64,000 nucleotides of DNA from Shewanella benthica (GTDB taxonomy: Bacteria; Pseudomonadota; Gammaproteobacteria; Enterobacterales; Shewanellaceae): NCBI GenBank assembly GCA_023284085.1, contig JAKVHY010000005.1:62001-126000 (forward strand). The letters run 5' to 3'. Shown here one piece after another: positions 46,615 through 57,442 of the stretch. Under the pieces are notes generated by a model, which was not told the DNA's origin, ran no database searches, and saw nothing but the letters and a program-made list of their open reading frames with translations. A program made the translations under genes and the position numbers. The stretch's first letter is position 1. Every line of letters starts with the position of its first letter.

Positions 46615-49600
46615 GTTTATTCGAGCTATATTACTTTTTACTCTGTGCTTTACTAGTGCAGTATTTGCGGTTCCTCAATGTGATGAAGTTTTCACTGATC
46701 CACCAACTGGTAATCATCATCCGAATGGATTGGTGCCACCTGACAATATTGGTCCTGATTTGGGCAATCTGACATGTGAACGTTCAGGTTGTACAGGCCA
46801 TAGTGCTTCATTTACACCTGGTGATTACGATTTCAGGCAAGGCAGCTTTGCCAATCGATCATTTCTTAATACAAATGGTGCTACTACCCGTCTGTATTTT
46901 GATAGTTTGACCATGAATAATGCCACCATTAATCAATTTGGCGAAACTGAGGATCTAATCATCTATGTACGGGGAAGCTTATCTGTTGCAGGACAAAATT
47001 ATATCAACGGTATTGTCTATGTTGCTGGCTTAGTAACCTTAACGGGTAATGCAAGTATTGATGGCGCGTTAGCTTCTGGTGGAAGCCTGAATATTAGTGG
47101 GAATGGCGATGTAGATTTCGATGAAGATGTGATAGAAGACGCTGATTTTGGTGGTATGTGTGATAACAATTCAGATCCTGTTCTTCCTGTAGTTCCACTA
47201 CAGTGTCCAGCAGAACAAGCTGGAGTATCGGGTATCACTTATCGAACCTATGACACGACGAGCTGGAAGACTGGGCAATATACCAGTCCGGTAGATCACG
47301 ATGATTTTAATGATCTTGTAGATACAATAAAAACCACAACTAACCAGCTAGGTGAATCTATTGAGTCTCGAGTTGAAGGTTACGGTGTCAGTATTAGCCC
47401 TCATTCGAGTCAGGGGGATAACTATGCAGGTATCTTTGAAGGTTATTTGGATGTGCCTGAAACCGGGAAATATACCTTCGGCATAGATGGTGATGACTCG
47501 ATAGAGCTCTTGATTGATGATCAAGTTGTGGTTGGGTTTTATGGTATACATGGACAGTGTGGCTGGCCTTGTAGAACTGGGGACATATCTTTAGCTCAAG
47601 GCACACATAAAATCGAGATGCGTTTTCATGAAGCTACTGGTGCTGAGGCGTATCACCTGTATTGGCAGCCGCTGTCGGCATCGAGTTTAGTAAAAGTACC
47701 TGAGTCAGCATATCTAACTTGTCCATTTCCTCAATTTGAGTTTGGCCGAGTTAGATTAGATGCTTCAGGCAATGCGGTTATTAGCTTTGACAACAACTAT
47801 GCATCATCACCAGTTGTAATCTTAATGCCTACTATAAATGGCCTAGATGGCACGAATGAAAATAGCGATGGCCCTTCATCGATTGTCATTGACTCCTTGT
47901 CCGCAGCTGCGGTTGCTATTACACAAGATGAGCCCCCCCATAAGAATAATTATAATCCTGTCGCAAAAGCTATGGAGGAGGTGGATTATTTTGTGATGGA
48001 ACCGGGTTATCGATTTTTAGAACGCGGCAAAGCATTACAAGCTGGAACGATCGAAACTAAAAAATATCAGGGTAAATACCTACCAGCTTCTGGCCGGGGA
48101 TACGAGGAAGTGGATTTCCCCCATGATTTTGGTGATGACCCTGTGATGATTGGGCAAGCATTAACTCGAAATAACTCTCGCTTTATTACTACAGCGATCA
48201 ACAATGTCGACGACGATGAGTTTGAGATCGCGATAGAGGCATCTGAGATTAACCTATCAATATCAAATACAGAGGTATTGGGTTACGTTGCAGGTTTGGG
48301 TAATGGTACTGTCGAAGTGAATGGTAAGTCCGTACTATATGAGTTTAGTAGTGCTAAAAACCATGGGGCCGGAGGGGGGGGGAGATCGCTGAGTCAGCAA
48401 TGTCTTTATTCTAACCGCTACATCAAGAATTACTCAGGCACACCCGTTACCATAGCCAATAAAAATACACGTAAAGGTGTAGATGGAGGTTGGGTGAGAC
48501 GCTGTCTAAAAGAGAGCTTCAACGACAGAGTCAGTTTTGTTATCGATGAAGATATGTATAGAGATAGTGAGAGAAATCATCTAGCGGAAGATATTGGTTA
48601 CTTTGCTTTCGAGTATGCCGCCGAGCCTCCAGCGACAAATCATTACCGCATTCAATTTTCATCCGATGCCTTAAGTTGTACCGCAAAAACGATCACCATT
48701 AAATCCTGCGCGAACGATAACTGCAGCACAACAAGCTCTGTTTCTTCATCAGTTGAACTCACCAAAGACGGTGTAAAATACAGTGAGGTCAGTTTTACCG
48801 GTGAAACTGATACTGAGATTTGGCATGGTGAAGGAGGACTGACGACGATAGGTCTAGGTGCAACGTCACCTGCTGCCCCATACCTTTGTTATATCGATGG
48901 CAAGCTAGTCGACAATTCAGCTTGTACACTGAACTTTGCTGTAGCTGGCTTTATCTTCAATATCGATAATTTCCTCTCTAATAAACCCCAGACAAAAATT
49001 GAGGTCGCAGCGGTTAAGAAGAGCAATAACAGCACTCAATGTATTCCCACATTTGCAGGCCTCAGTAAGACGGTAAACTTCTGGAGTGAATATGTGAGTC
49101 CAGGTTCAGCTGCGATAGTTACAGGTAAGTCGGCTTTGATTAACGGGACCGATATTGGTAAGAGCGCCTCGAATCCCACCCCGTTTTCTTTGGCATTTAA
49201 TAGCCAAGGTAAAGCTGAATTCGAATTGAATTATGCCGACGCGGGTAAAATTTCGATTCATGCAAAGTACACCGCAGCGTCAGGCGAAGATGATGAAGGC
49301 TTGGTCATGGAGGGTTCGGATAACACGGTGCGTTACCCTGTTGGCTTGTGTATTAAACCTGAAAAGACATGCTCTGCTGGTGATGATACCTGTCCCAAGT
49401 TTAAGATCGCCGGTGACACCTTCGATATGTCGATACAGGCGATGGCTTGGGAGAAAGATGGCGATACCGATTACTGTAATAACTCAACGACACCAAACTA
49501 TACTCAAAAAGATATCGTTTTAGCTAGTAAGCTACAAAAGCCAAGTGTTGCTGATGGAGGCACCGAAGGGGCGATTACAAACCGCTCATATAATCATACC

Positions 49601-50638
49601 GCCGGGATCGGGAATCTCAACACAGTCCCGCAAGCAATCAGCGAGGTTGGGGTTTTCAAGTTTACGGCTACGCCGCCCGAGAAGTATTTGGAAGAAATTA
49701 TCTATATTCCCTCCGCTAAGAGTGAACCCGTTGGTCGCTTCTATCCCAATGATTTTGAGGTCTATGATGAAAGTATGCTCACAACATGTCGCGGCGGGAC
49801 ATTTTACTACATGGATGAACCCGTTCCATTAACGATGACAATCAGAGCGAGAAATCTGAGCCGTGATACAACTCAAAACTATTTTGGTGATTTTGCTTCA
49901 GGTTCAGGGGTACTCGTTGGTGAAAACAGTAATGCCGGTGTTAATTATCAGACTAGGCTTACGGGGTTCCCTTCCTTAATATGGGAAAAGGATAGTCATG
50001 GTATTCAAGAGATTAATAGTGATATTCAATTTACTCGTTTATTAAACAGTGCTGTAGATGGTCCCTATACCTCTATGGCGGTTGGCTTGCAGATGAATGA
50101 TAGAGATGGGGTATTGATCGCTTCCCCCGATATGAATGCCGGCACAGTTGGTGATTGCTCAACAGCCAATAGCTGTAATGCCGTAGAAATAGCCACTCAA
50201 CATTATCGCCATGGTCGTATCGTATTAGAAAATGCCTATGGGCCTGAAACTGAAATTTTAAGAATGCCGGTGACGGCTGAGTATTGGAGTGGTGCTCAAT
50301 GGATGGTGAATACTCTAGATAATTGCAGTGACATTGATTCGGCTGCACTTCCTGCTGCAGGCGTGAATTATATGCCCGCACTCGCCACGGGGCAGGTGGT
50401 AACGCGTAGTGGAGGCGCTAACTTCTCTCAAGGTCGATTCGAGCTGTTATGGCAATCTTTAATCGCTAACCCCAATCGTTATCGTGGCCAAGTGACCGCA
50501 CCTCTTGATGTGCCAGAATGGCTGCAGTGGTATTGGAACTGGGATAACGATGGTGCTCTTTCAGATCCTAGAGCCAGCGCCTTCTTCGGTACTTATCGAG
50601 GTAATGACAAGGTGATCTCTTGGCGGGAGGTTAACTAG
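46607..50638 (+). CDS. mshQ: MSHA surface protein MshQ with PA14-like domain (DUF6701 C-terminus)
   Basis: A 1343-residue exported protein, likely the adhesive or tip-associated component of the pilus. It starts with GTG at 46607 overlapping mshP. In order: signal peptide (about 1-23, CFTSAVFA); a bactofilin-like or polymer-forming repeat region (about 70-185); a PA14-like domain (about 210-355, FEGYLDVPETGKYTFGID, IEMRFHEATGAEAYHLYWQP), which binds carbohydrate in other proteins; a further beta-rich region (370-560); and the DUF6701 C-terminal half (about 680-1343), ending in RASAFFGTYRGNDKVISWRE. A run of nine G at 48374-48382 lies inside the gene. The C-terminal half is shared with the gene at 51107. 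Adhesin function is inferred. Confidence 0.88.
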   Translation: MIKFIRAILLFTLCFTSAVFAVPQCDEVFTDPPTGNHHPNGLVPPDNIGPDLGNLTCERSGCTGHSASFTPGDYDFRQGSFANRSFLNTNGATTRLYFDSLTMNNATINQFGETEDLIIYVRGSLSVAGQNYINGIVYVAGLVTLTGNASIDGALASGGSLNISGNGDVDFDEDVIEDADFGGMCDNNSDPVLPVVPLQCPAEQAGVSGITYRTYDTTSWKTGQYTSPVDHDDFNDLVDTIKTTTNQLGESIESRVEGYGVSISPHSSQGDNYAGIFEGYLDVPETGKYTFGIDGDDSIELLIDDQVVVGFYGIHGQCGWPCRTGDISLAQGTHKIEMRFHEATGAEAYHLYWQPLSASSLVKVPESAYLTCPFPQFEFGRVRLDASGNAVISFDNNYASSPVVILMPTINGLDGTNENSDGPSSIVIDSLSAAAVAITQDEPPHKNNYNPVAKAMEEVDYFVMEPGYRFLERGKALQAGTIETKKYQGKYLPASGRGYEEVDFPHDFGDDPVMIGQALTRNNSRFITTAINNVDDDEFEIAIEASEINLSISNTEVLGYVAGLGNGTVEVNGKSVLYEFSSAKNHGAGGGGRSLSQQCLYSNRYIKNYSGTPVTIANKNTRKGVDGGWVRRCLKESFNDRVSFVIDEDMYRDSERNHLAEDIGYFAFEYAAEPPATNHYRIQFSSDALSCTAKTITIKSCANDNCSTTSSVSSSVELTKDGVKYSEVSFTGETDTEIWHGEGGLTTIGLGATSPAAPYLCYIDGKLVDNSACTLNFAVAGFIFNIDNFLSNKPQTKIEVAAVKKSNNSTQCIPTFAGLSKTVNFWSEYVSPGSAAIVTGKSALINGTDIGKSASNPTPFSLAFNSQGKAEFELNYADAGKISIHAKYTAASGEDDEGLVMEGSDNTVRYPVGLCIKPEKTCSAGDDTCPKFKIAGDTFDMSIQAMAWEKDGDTDYCNNSTTPNYTQKDIVLASKLQKPSVADGGTEGAITNRSYNHTAGIGNLNTVPQAISEVGVFKFTATPPEKYLEEIIYIPSAKSEPVGRFYPNDFEVYDESMLTTCRGGTFYYMDEPVPLTMTIRARNLSRDTTQNYFGDFASGSGVLVGENSNAGVNYQTRLTGFPSLIWEKDSHGIQEINSDIQFTRLLNSAVDGPYTSMAVGLQMNDRDGVLIASPDMNAGTVGDCSTANSCNAVEIATQHYRHGRIVLENAYGPETEILRMPVTAEYWSGAQWMVNTLDNCSDIDSAALPAAGVNYMPALATGQVVTRSGGANFSQGRFELLWQSLIANPNRYRGQVTAPLDVPEWLQWYWNWDNDGALSDPRASAFFGTYRGNDKVISWREVN
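48374..48382 (+). repeat. Homopolymeric G9 tract inside mshQ
   Basis: Nine consecutive G encode part of the Gly run HGAGGGGRS (about residues 589-592). It is the longest G run seen in the window; five other places have seven. Gain or loss of one G would shift the frame and remove the DUF6701 half. Confidence 0.95.
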
Positions 50639-50646
50639 CCCCGAAA

Positions 50647-50692
50647 AGCCTCCTAACTCTTCAACCTTATTGGTATAAAAAGTTAGGAGGCT
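50647..50692 (+). terminator. Long inverted repeat after mshQ
   Basis: A perfect 12-bp repeat AGCCTCCTAACT/AGTTAGGAGGCT with a 22-base loop begins eight bases after the mshQ stop. There is no T-run after it, so it may terminate weakly, protect the 3' end, or be a protein-binding site. Confidence 0.5.
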
Positions 50693-51090
50693 CTAGTTTG
50701 CATTCGACAAGACTCACTACCAAGCTAGAGGCCAACTCCTGTAGGCTATTTTTACTAGTTGATCCCCATTCCCTTTAAAACCACATAGCCTAAACTAGCT
50801 CCTTTGACTTCCACTTAACCTTGCATTAACTTAACCTTAACTTTTCTGTGGTTTGCATTCGGCTTTCATTTCCAGTTTTTATACCTATTAGTATTAATCT
50901 AGAGCCTCACTGGAAGATGCGAATAAACCGACTAACCTTATACGGGGGAGTTATATCGGCTTCATGTTCACTCTTTAACGTGGAGTATTTATCCACTTAG
51001 CTAGCTTCACAGAATAAATATAGAACAGCCATTATCAAGGACGGTAATTCAGGTAAATGTGATTAACGCATTGCTTATATGAAATTAATC

Positions 51091-51097
51091 AAAGGAG
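51091..51097 (+). promoter_or_regulatory. Ribosome site that sets the start of the MshQ-like gene
   Basis: AAAGGAG is nine bases before the GTG at 51107. The first open start, TTG at 51098, would touch this site directly, so the GTG is the better start. Confidence 0.7.
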
Positions 51098-51106
51098 TTG
51101 AACCTA

Positions 51107-53989
51107 GTGGATTGTCGACCATTATTGCTCTCAGTGTTTATCAGTTTTATCTCGGTATCGGTTTGTCTGGATGCGTATGCATTTGATGTGATCGATGAAT
51201 CTGTTTATTTTCCCGCTGTTGTTCAAGGCCATCATGGCAATAATAACAATGCTTGCCATGGGGTTAACGATCCCCAGCTCAGGCAAAATGATTCAGCTAG
51301 AATTAACGGTACGCTAGGTGAGGACTTAGAATACTGTACCAACAATCTTGGCGATGGTTTACCTAATGATGGCTGTGATACGGCTTCTGGGGGAGATCGA
51401 TATTGCACAGTAACCGACGGTGATATTCGTGGCTTACATACCAATGGTCAAAATGCATTTAAGTACAGTAATGAGACCGGCGGAGAGATCGACAACTGTT
51501 CTAGCGGTGAAAATATCTTGTTAGGCGATGGTAGCAGTACCCAATTTGGTAAAATTGAGGTCTACAGTGCTTGTACCGTGACTTTCTCTGCTAATCATAC
51601 CGAGTACCGATTAAAGAATATTCTAGCTAGCAGCGGTGCAACAATAATGTTATCTCCCGGTGATTATTTTGTGGAAGAGCTCAAGTTAGAATCAAACAGT
51701 CACATTTTGGCTCAGGGTGCTGTGCGTATTTTTGTTAAATCAGGCATAGAGATCACTGGGACAAAAATTAATGAGTCTGGTGCCGGCAAAGTATTGTTAT
51801 TTGGTTATGACAAGATGATCTTAAGTGGCTCGACGCTCATAAAGGCTAATCTTTATAGTGATAATGATATCTTTATGAATGATTCGACTACTGTATACGG
51901 TCGTGTAACTTCTCGCTATTTAGAGATGAATAGCAGCAGTGCTATAAATGATGCGACTTCTACTCCCCCTTCGCTCAGCCACTATCGAATCGAATTCTCA
52001 TCGGGAGCCCTCAGTTGTACCGGTAAAGATATTACTATCAAGGCTTGTGCTGACGATGACTGTACCAGTGAGCTTAGCGATCCTGCGAGTGTCGATCTCA
52101 CTAAAGATGGTGGTGTCTATAGCAATAATGTGTTCTCTGGGAGTACATCGACGCAGCTCTGGCATACATCTGGTGGCGCAGTCACCGTAGGGCTTGGCAG
52201 CACGCTTCCTTCTGGCTCCTATCTTTGCTTCATAGATGGTTTAGAGGTCGCGAATGCGGATTGTACTTTAGATTATGCCGATGCTGGTTTCATTGTCGAT
52301 ATCCCCAATGAATTATCGAATAAGCCTCAGCAGGGTCTGGAGATCACTGCAGTGAAGATAAGTGACACCGGCTCACGCTGTGTGCCGACATTTCAAGGAG
52401 TCAGTAAAACAGTAAACTTCTGGAGTGCCTATATCAGCCCGGATGAATCGGGGAGGCCCACCAGTATGTCAGTCTTTATCGATGATATCGGGGTCGGTCA
52501 ATCTTCTTCCGCTGCGACTCCCATATCTTTGGCGTTCGATAACGCGGGTAAAGCCGCATTTAAACTGAACTATGCCGATGCAGGAAGACTTGAGCTTAAG
52601 ATCAGTTACGCCGGAGTCGCAGGCGACGAAGATGAAGGCCTGCAGATGGAGGGCTCGGACACTTTCGTGCGTTACCCCGTCGGCCTATGTCTGAGTCCTG
52701 AAACTATTTGTACGGCTGCGAATAAAGATTGTCCCGGGTTTAGAAAAGCGGGCGAAGACTTTGAATTATCGATTCAAGCCATGGCTTGGCAATCAGATGG
52801 TGACCTAGATTTCTGCGATAACTTATCGACACCAAACTATGTTCAATCAAATATCAGTTTGTCAGCCGATCTTGTGGCACCTGCCGATGGTGTTGATGGC
52901 ACTACCGGGCTTTCGGTCTATGAGCACACGGCTCAGAGTCACAGTCTTAATCTGTTGCTTCAGTCTATTGATGAGGTGGGAGTATTCTCATTTTCCGCAG
53001 CACCACCGGCTAGCTATTTAGGTGAAAGTATTTTAATTCCTAAGGCTTACAGTCAAGCCGTTGGACGCTTCTACCCCAATGATTTTGAGGTCTACGCTTA
53101 CGGCATCATGCCGGCTTGTATGTCAGGCTTGTTTAGTTATATGGATGAGCCCTTTAGGCTCAACATGTCTGTTCGAGCTAGGAATGTTGCTGGCGAAACT
53201 ACCGAGAATTATTTCGATGATTTCGCCTCCGGTTCAGCACTGCTGGTGGCTGAGAATAACGGTGATGGTATCGACTTTCAGGCCCGGGTCTCTGGCATGC
53301 CCAGCTTCACATGGACTAAATCAGATCTTGGAGTGCAAGATATCGACGACGATATACTCTTTAGCAGGCGGCTAGATGGTATAGCCGATGGACCTTATCC
53401 CCTCTTGGATATAGGTCTTAGAATACTCGATGATGATGGAGCCTCGATTGACGTAGCAGATATGAATGCGGCTATGAATGACATCTGTGATATATCAAAT
53501 AGTTGCAATGCGAAGCGCTTGTCGACTCAGCATCTGAGGCATGGCCGTATCGTCATGGAAAATGCTTATGGCCCAGAAACTGATATTTTAAGAATGCCGA
53601 CTACGGCTAGATTTTGGCAAGGTGATCAATGGGTGGTGAATACATTAGATAGCTGTACTCGGGTTATGGAGCCCGAACTTCCAGAGTCGACCCAAGTTCT
53701 TTATGCTCCAACACTCGATGGGGGTCAGCTGGTAAGTCGCACGAATGGGGCGGGTAATATTCTTGCGAGTGATTTCATCACTGGGCGATACGATCTTGGT
53801 TGGCAGTCATCAGTTGCGTCGCCAAATCGTTATCGAGGCCAAGTCACAGCACCTCTTGCCGTGCCGGAGTGGCTGCAGTGGTATTGGAGCTGGGATAACG
53901 ACGGTGCTCTTTCAAATCCAAGAGCTAGCGCCTTCTTCGGTAGTTATCGAGGTCATGACAAGGTGATTCACTGGCGGGAAGTTGAATAG
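51107..53989 (+). CDS. Second MshQ-like surface protein (DUF6701), without PA14 domain
   Basis: A 960-residue exported protein starting with GTG. A signal peptide (about 1-25) is followed by an N-terminal part that includes a polymer-forming, bactofilin-like stretch (about 160-280, LAQGAVRIFVKSGIEITG). The long DUF6701 region (about 285-960) aligns throughout with MshQ (HYRIEFSSGALSCTGKDITI, LSTQHLRHGRIVMENAYGPE, WLQWYWSWDNDGALSNPRAS) and ends in the same ...WREVE. Compared with MshQ it lacks the PA14-like and following beta domains and has no long G tract. It arose by duplication of at least the 3' part of mshQ, with a different N-terminal half. It may be an alternative adhesin. Confidence 0.85.
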   Translation: MDCRPLLLSVFISFISVSVCLDAYAFDVIDESVYFPAVVQGHHGNNNNACHGVNDPQLRQNDSARINGTLGEDLEYCTNNLGDGLPNDGCDTASGGDRYCTVTDGDIRGLHTNGQNAFKYSNETGGEIDNCSSGENILLGDGSSTQFGKIEVYSACTVTFSANHTEYRLKNILASSGATIMLSPGDYFVEELKLESNSHILAQGAVRIFVKSGIEITGTKINESGAGKVLLFGYDKMILSGSTLIKANLYSDNDIFMNDSTTVYGRVTSRYLEMNSSSAINDATSTPPSLSHYRIEFSSGALSCTGKDITIKACADDDCTSELSDPASVDLTKDGGVYSNNVFSGSTSTQLWHTSGGAVTVGLGSTLPSGSYLCFIDGLEVANADCTLDYADAGFIVDIPNELSNKPQQGLEITAVKISDTGSRCVPTFQGVSKTVNFWSAYISPDESGRPTSMSVFIDDIGVGQSSSAATPISLAFDNAGKAAFKLNYADAGRLELKISYAGVAGDEDEGLQMEGSDTFVRYPVGLCLSPETICTAANKDCPGFRKAGEDFELSIQAMAWQSDGDLDFCDNLSTPNYVQSNISLSADLVAPADGVDGTTGLSVYEHTAQSHSLNLLLQSIDEVGVFSFSAAPPASYLGESILIPKAYSQAVGRFYPNDFEVYAYGIMPACMSGLFSYMDEPFRLNMSVRARNVAGETTENYFDDFASGSALLVAENNGDGIDFQARVSGMPSFTWTKSDLGVQDIDDDILFSRRLDGIADGPYPLLDIGLRILDDDGASIDVADMNAAMNDICDISNSCNAKRLSTQHLRHGRIVMENAYGPETDILRMPTTARFWQGDQWVVNTLDSCTRVMEPELPESTQVLYAPTLDGGQLVSRTNGAGNILASDFITGRYDLGWQSSVASPNRYRGQVTAPLAVPEWLQWYWSWDNDGALSNPRASAFFGSYRGHDKVIHWREVE

Positions 53990-54185
53990 TTATTATCTAG
54001 ATGTACGCTAAAGAGTGGCTTCGAAAGCCTTCTATGTGACATTAGAGGGGGATGTTCATCCTCTCAGTACAAAGCCCTCACTTATTTCTGCTTTTTCTAT
54101 GATATTTAAAAATAAAGCGCTTCATTAGCAAATGTTAACCTCATCGCCCTTGTGTCATAGGGGTGTCGTTGTTAGAGTTAGCTGA

Positions 54186-55274
<1,089 letters not shown>

Positions 55275-55287
55275 TTAGGTCGAATAA

Positions 55288-55310
55288 GGCGGTGTTAAAC
55301 CGTCTTTTTT
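55288..55310 (+). terminator. Terminator or attenuator between mreB and mreC
   Basis: Stem GGCGGT/ACCGTC (one wobble) followed by T6. In many relatives mreB is expressed more than mreCD, which would fit partial read-through here. Confidence 0.7.
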
Positions 55311-55405
55311 CTGTCGCTCATTATCGCCATAGGGTATAAAGCCTGATTTTGTTTTTATTACCCCATGAATACTAGTTAGTATTTCGTAACCATTTATAGT
55401 TTTTT

Positions 55406-56302
55406 ATGAAGCCCATTTTTGCTCGTGGTATTTCGAACCAGTTTAGATTAACACTGGCTATTATTTTGTCGGTGATCCTCATTGTGGCCAACGGCCGGCT
55501 CGATCCTGTTCGTCAATCCATCTCTTCTGTTCTAAGCCCACTTCAATACGTTGCCAATGTTCCCGGCGCTTTGCTCGATTGGTCTGCCGAGAATCTTGCG
55601 ACTCGCAACATGCTCGCTAAACAAAACAAGGCGCTATTGCGTCAACAGCTGTTGATGAGTGAGCGCCTGCAGCGTTTCGAGCATTTAAGACAGGAAAATG
55701 ATCGCCTACGTGGCTTGCTGGGCTCTCCCGTACACATGGATTCCAAGAAAGTCGTTGCCGAGGTGATGGAAATTGCCAGCGATCCCTATCATCAATATGT
55801 TGTGTTAAACCAAGGGGAAAGAACCGGCGTGTTTGTTGGCCAGCCTGTGGTGGATGCACAGGGTGTCGTAGGCCAAATAGTGCAAGTCAGCGAGTTAACC
55901 AGTCGAGTGCTACTTATTTCTGATGTCACTCACGGTATTCCTGTGCGTATAACACGTAACGATGTGCGCCTGGTGGTGAATGGCACCGGTGTTCTCGATG
56001 AGCTTGAACTTAAATTTGTTTCTAAGAGCACGGATATTCGTGTCGGCGATCTGCTGGTGTCCTCCGGGCTAGGTAATCGCTTTCCCGAAGGCTATCCAGT
56101 GGCTCGTGTGATGAAAGTGATTAAAGATGATGGCCAGAGTTACGCAACTGTCACGGCTCAACCATTGGCGGCATTAGATCGTATTCGATACTTGCTGCTT
56201 ATTTGGCCCGATGAACTCGAACACCGCCAAGATCATAATGACATTCCTGTAGCACAATCCAGTGACGTTAAGCCTAAAGCTAAGCAAGAGGTGAGCGAAT
56301 GA
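55406..56302 (+). CDS. mreC: Rod-shape protein MreC
   Basis: A 298-residue inner-membrane protein that links MreB filaments to wall enzymes and activates PBP2. One N-terminal membrane segment (about 13-32) is followed by a coiled-coil (about 65-105) and two beta domains, with GERTGVFVGQPVVDAQGVVG near 135-155, typical of MreC. It overlaps mreD by 4 bases. The Lys-rich C-terminal tail is variable in the family. Confidence 0.95.
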   Translation: MKPIFARGISNQFRLTLAIILSVILIVANGRLDPVRQSISSVLSPLQYVANVPGALLDWSAENLATRNMLAKQNKALLRQQLLMSERLQRFEHLRQENDRLRGLLGSPVHMDSKKVVAEVMEIASDPYHQYVVLNQGERTGVFVGQPVVDAQGVVGQIVQVSELTSRVLLISDVTHGIPVRITRNDVRLVVNGTGVLDELELKFVSKSTDIRVGDLLVSSGLGNRFPEGYPVARVMKVIKDDGQSYATVTAQPLAALDRIRYLLLIWPDELEHRQDHNDIPVAQSSDVKPKAKQEVSE

Positions 56303-56787
56303 GCATGCATGTTGCTAATGGCCGTTGGGTGGTGTGGTTAAGCCTTCTCGGCGCCATGTTATTACAGATCATGCCCTTACCGGACATAGTCGAAGCTTGG
56401 CGTCCCGACTGGTTATTACTGGTTATCATCTATTGGGCAATGGCGTTACCCCACAGATACAATATTTTATCAGCCTTTGCATTAGGGGTGATGTTAGATA
56501 TCTTGCTGGGAGCTCACTTAGGTATTCGTGCGCTAGCCATGTCATTAGTCGTCTATGTGGTCGTACTTCATTTTCAGCGTTTGCGTAACTTCCCCATGTG
56601 GCAGCAGGCCTTGATGATTTCAAGTTTAGTCTGCCTGCATCATCTGGTGGTGTTTTGGGTTCAGTTTGTGGTGTCCACAGTCACATTCGATGAGAGCCTG
56701 TTTTTACCCGCTATTTCCAGTTTGATTATCTGGCCTTGGGTATTTTGGATGTTACGTCGTGTACGACGTTTATATAAGGTGAGATAG
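56299..56787 (+). CDS. mreD: Rod-shape protein MreD
   Basis: A 162-residue polytopic membrane protein with about five hydrophobic segments, of normal size. The conserved [18 protein letters not shown] segment is present near 35-52, and [15 protein letters not shown] is near the C-terminus. It overlaps mreC and is two bases from maf. Confidence 0.93.
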   Translation: MSMHVANGRWVVWLSLLGAMLLQIMPLPDIVEAWRPDWLLLVIIYWAMALPHRYNILSAFALGVMLDILLGAHLGIRALAMSLVVYVVVLHFQRLRNFPMWQQALMISSLVCLHHLVVFWVQFVVSTVTFDESLFLPAISSLIIWPWVFWMLRRVRRLYKVR

Positions 56788-56789
56788 AA

Positions 56790-57386
56790 ATGACTTTTTC
56801 CGGTCCTCTGGTATTGGCTTCGGCCTCCCCGCGTAGAAAAGAGATACTGACTCAGTTAGGTTTTTCACGTGCCGACTTTAGTTTTACGACCTTGGCGGCG
56901 GATATAGATGAGAGTCATATATCCACAGAGACGCCTCAAGTGTTCGTGTCTCGTCTGGCAGTAGAAAAGGCCCTAGCCGGGCTAGACTTGTGTCGAGTCG
57001 AGGGAACCCCTGTGGTACTTGGCTCAGATACCATAGTGGTATTAGGCGATAAGATTTTAGGTAAACCAGTCGACGAAGCCGATGCCCTGAAGATACTATC
57101 CCAGCTATCGGGTGAGGTTCATAGTGTCATGACGGCTGTCGCTTTAACGGATGGCAGCAAGACAGTGGCGTGCCTGGTTGAGACCAAGGTACAATTTTGC
57201 CGGTTAACCGAGCAGGATATTTTGGCCTATATCGCTACTGGCGAACCCATGGATAAAGCCGGAGCCTATGGTATCCAAGCCTTAGGTGGCAGCTTTGTCG
57301 AGCGCATAGATGGCAGTTATTCTGCTGTAGTGGGCTTGCCTATGGTAGAGACCCGGGAACTGCTGCAAGAGATGAACATTTTATAA
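56790..57386 (+). CDS. Nucleoside triphosphate pyrophosphatase, Maf/YhdE family
   Basis: A 198-residue cytoplasmic pyrophosphatase that removes non-canonical nucleotides (dTTP/UTP activity in the YhdE type). Visible are [12 protein letters not shown] near 9-20, [22 protein letters not shown] near 75-95 and the metal-binding GAYGIQ region. It follows mreD, the usual mreBCD-maf-rng order. Confidence 0.92.
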   Translation: MTFSGPLVLASASPRRKEILTQLGFSRADFSFTTLAADIDESHISTETPQVFVSRLAVEKALAGLDLCRVEGTPVVLGSDTIVVLGDKILGKPVDEADALKILSQLSGEVHSVMTAVALTDGSKTVACLVETKVQFCRLTEQDILAYIATGEPMDKAGAYGIQALGGSFVERIDGSYSAVVGLPMVETRELLQEMNIL

Positions 57387-57442
57387 CGTTATCTAGGCCC
57401 TAGAACCTGGAAACTGCAACCCTACTAAAAGTGAGTGTAAAT

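Larger units (their letters stand above)
50639..51106 (+). promoter_or_regulatory. 468-bp region between mshQ and the mshQ-like gene
   Basis: No gene is supported. It contains the long hairpin at 50647-50692, an AT-rich stretch with CTTAACCTTAAC-like repeats (about 50817-50840), several possible -10-like boxes and, at its end, the ribosome site AAAGGAG (51091-51097). It probably holds a separate promoter for the second MshQ-like gene. Confidence 0.4.
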
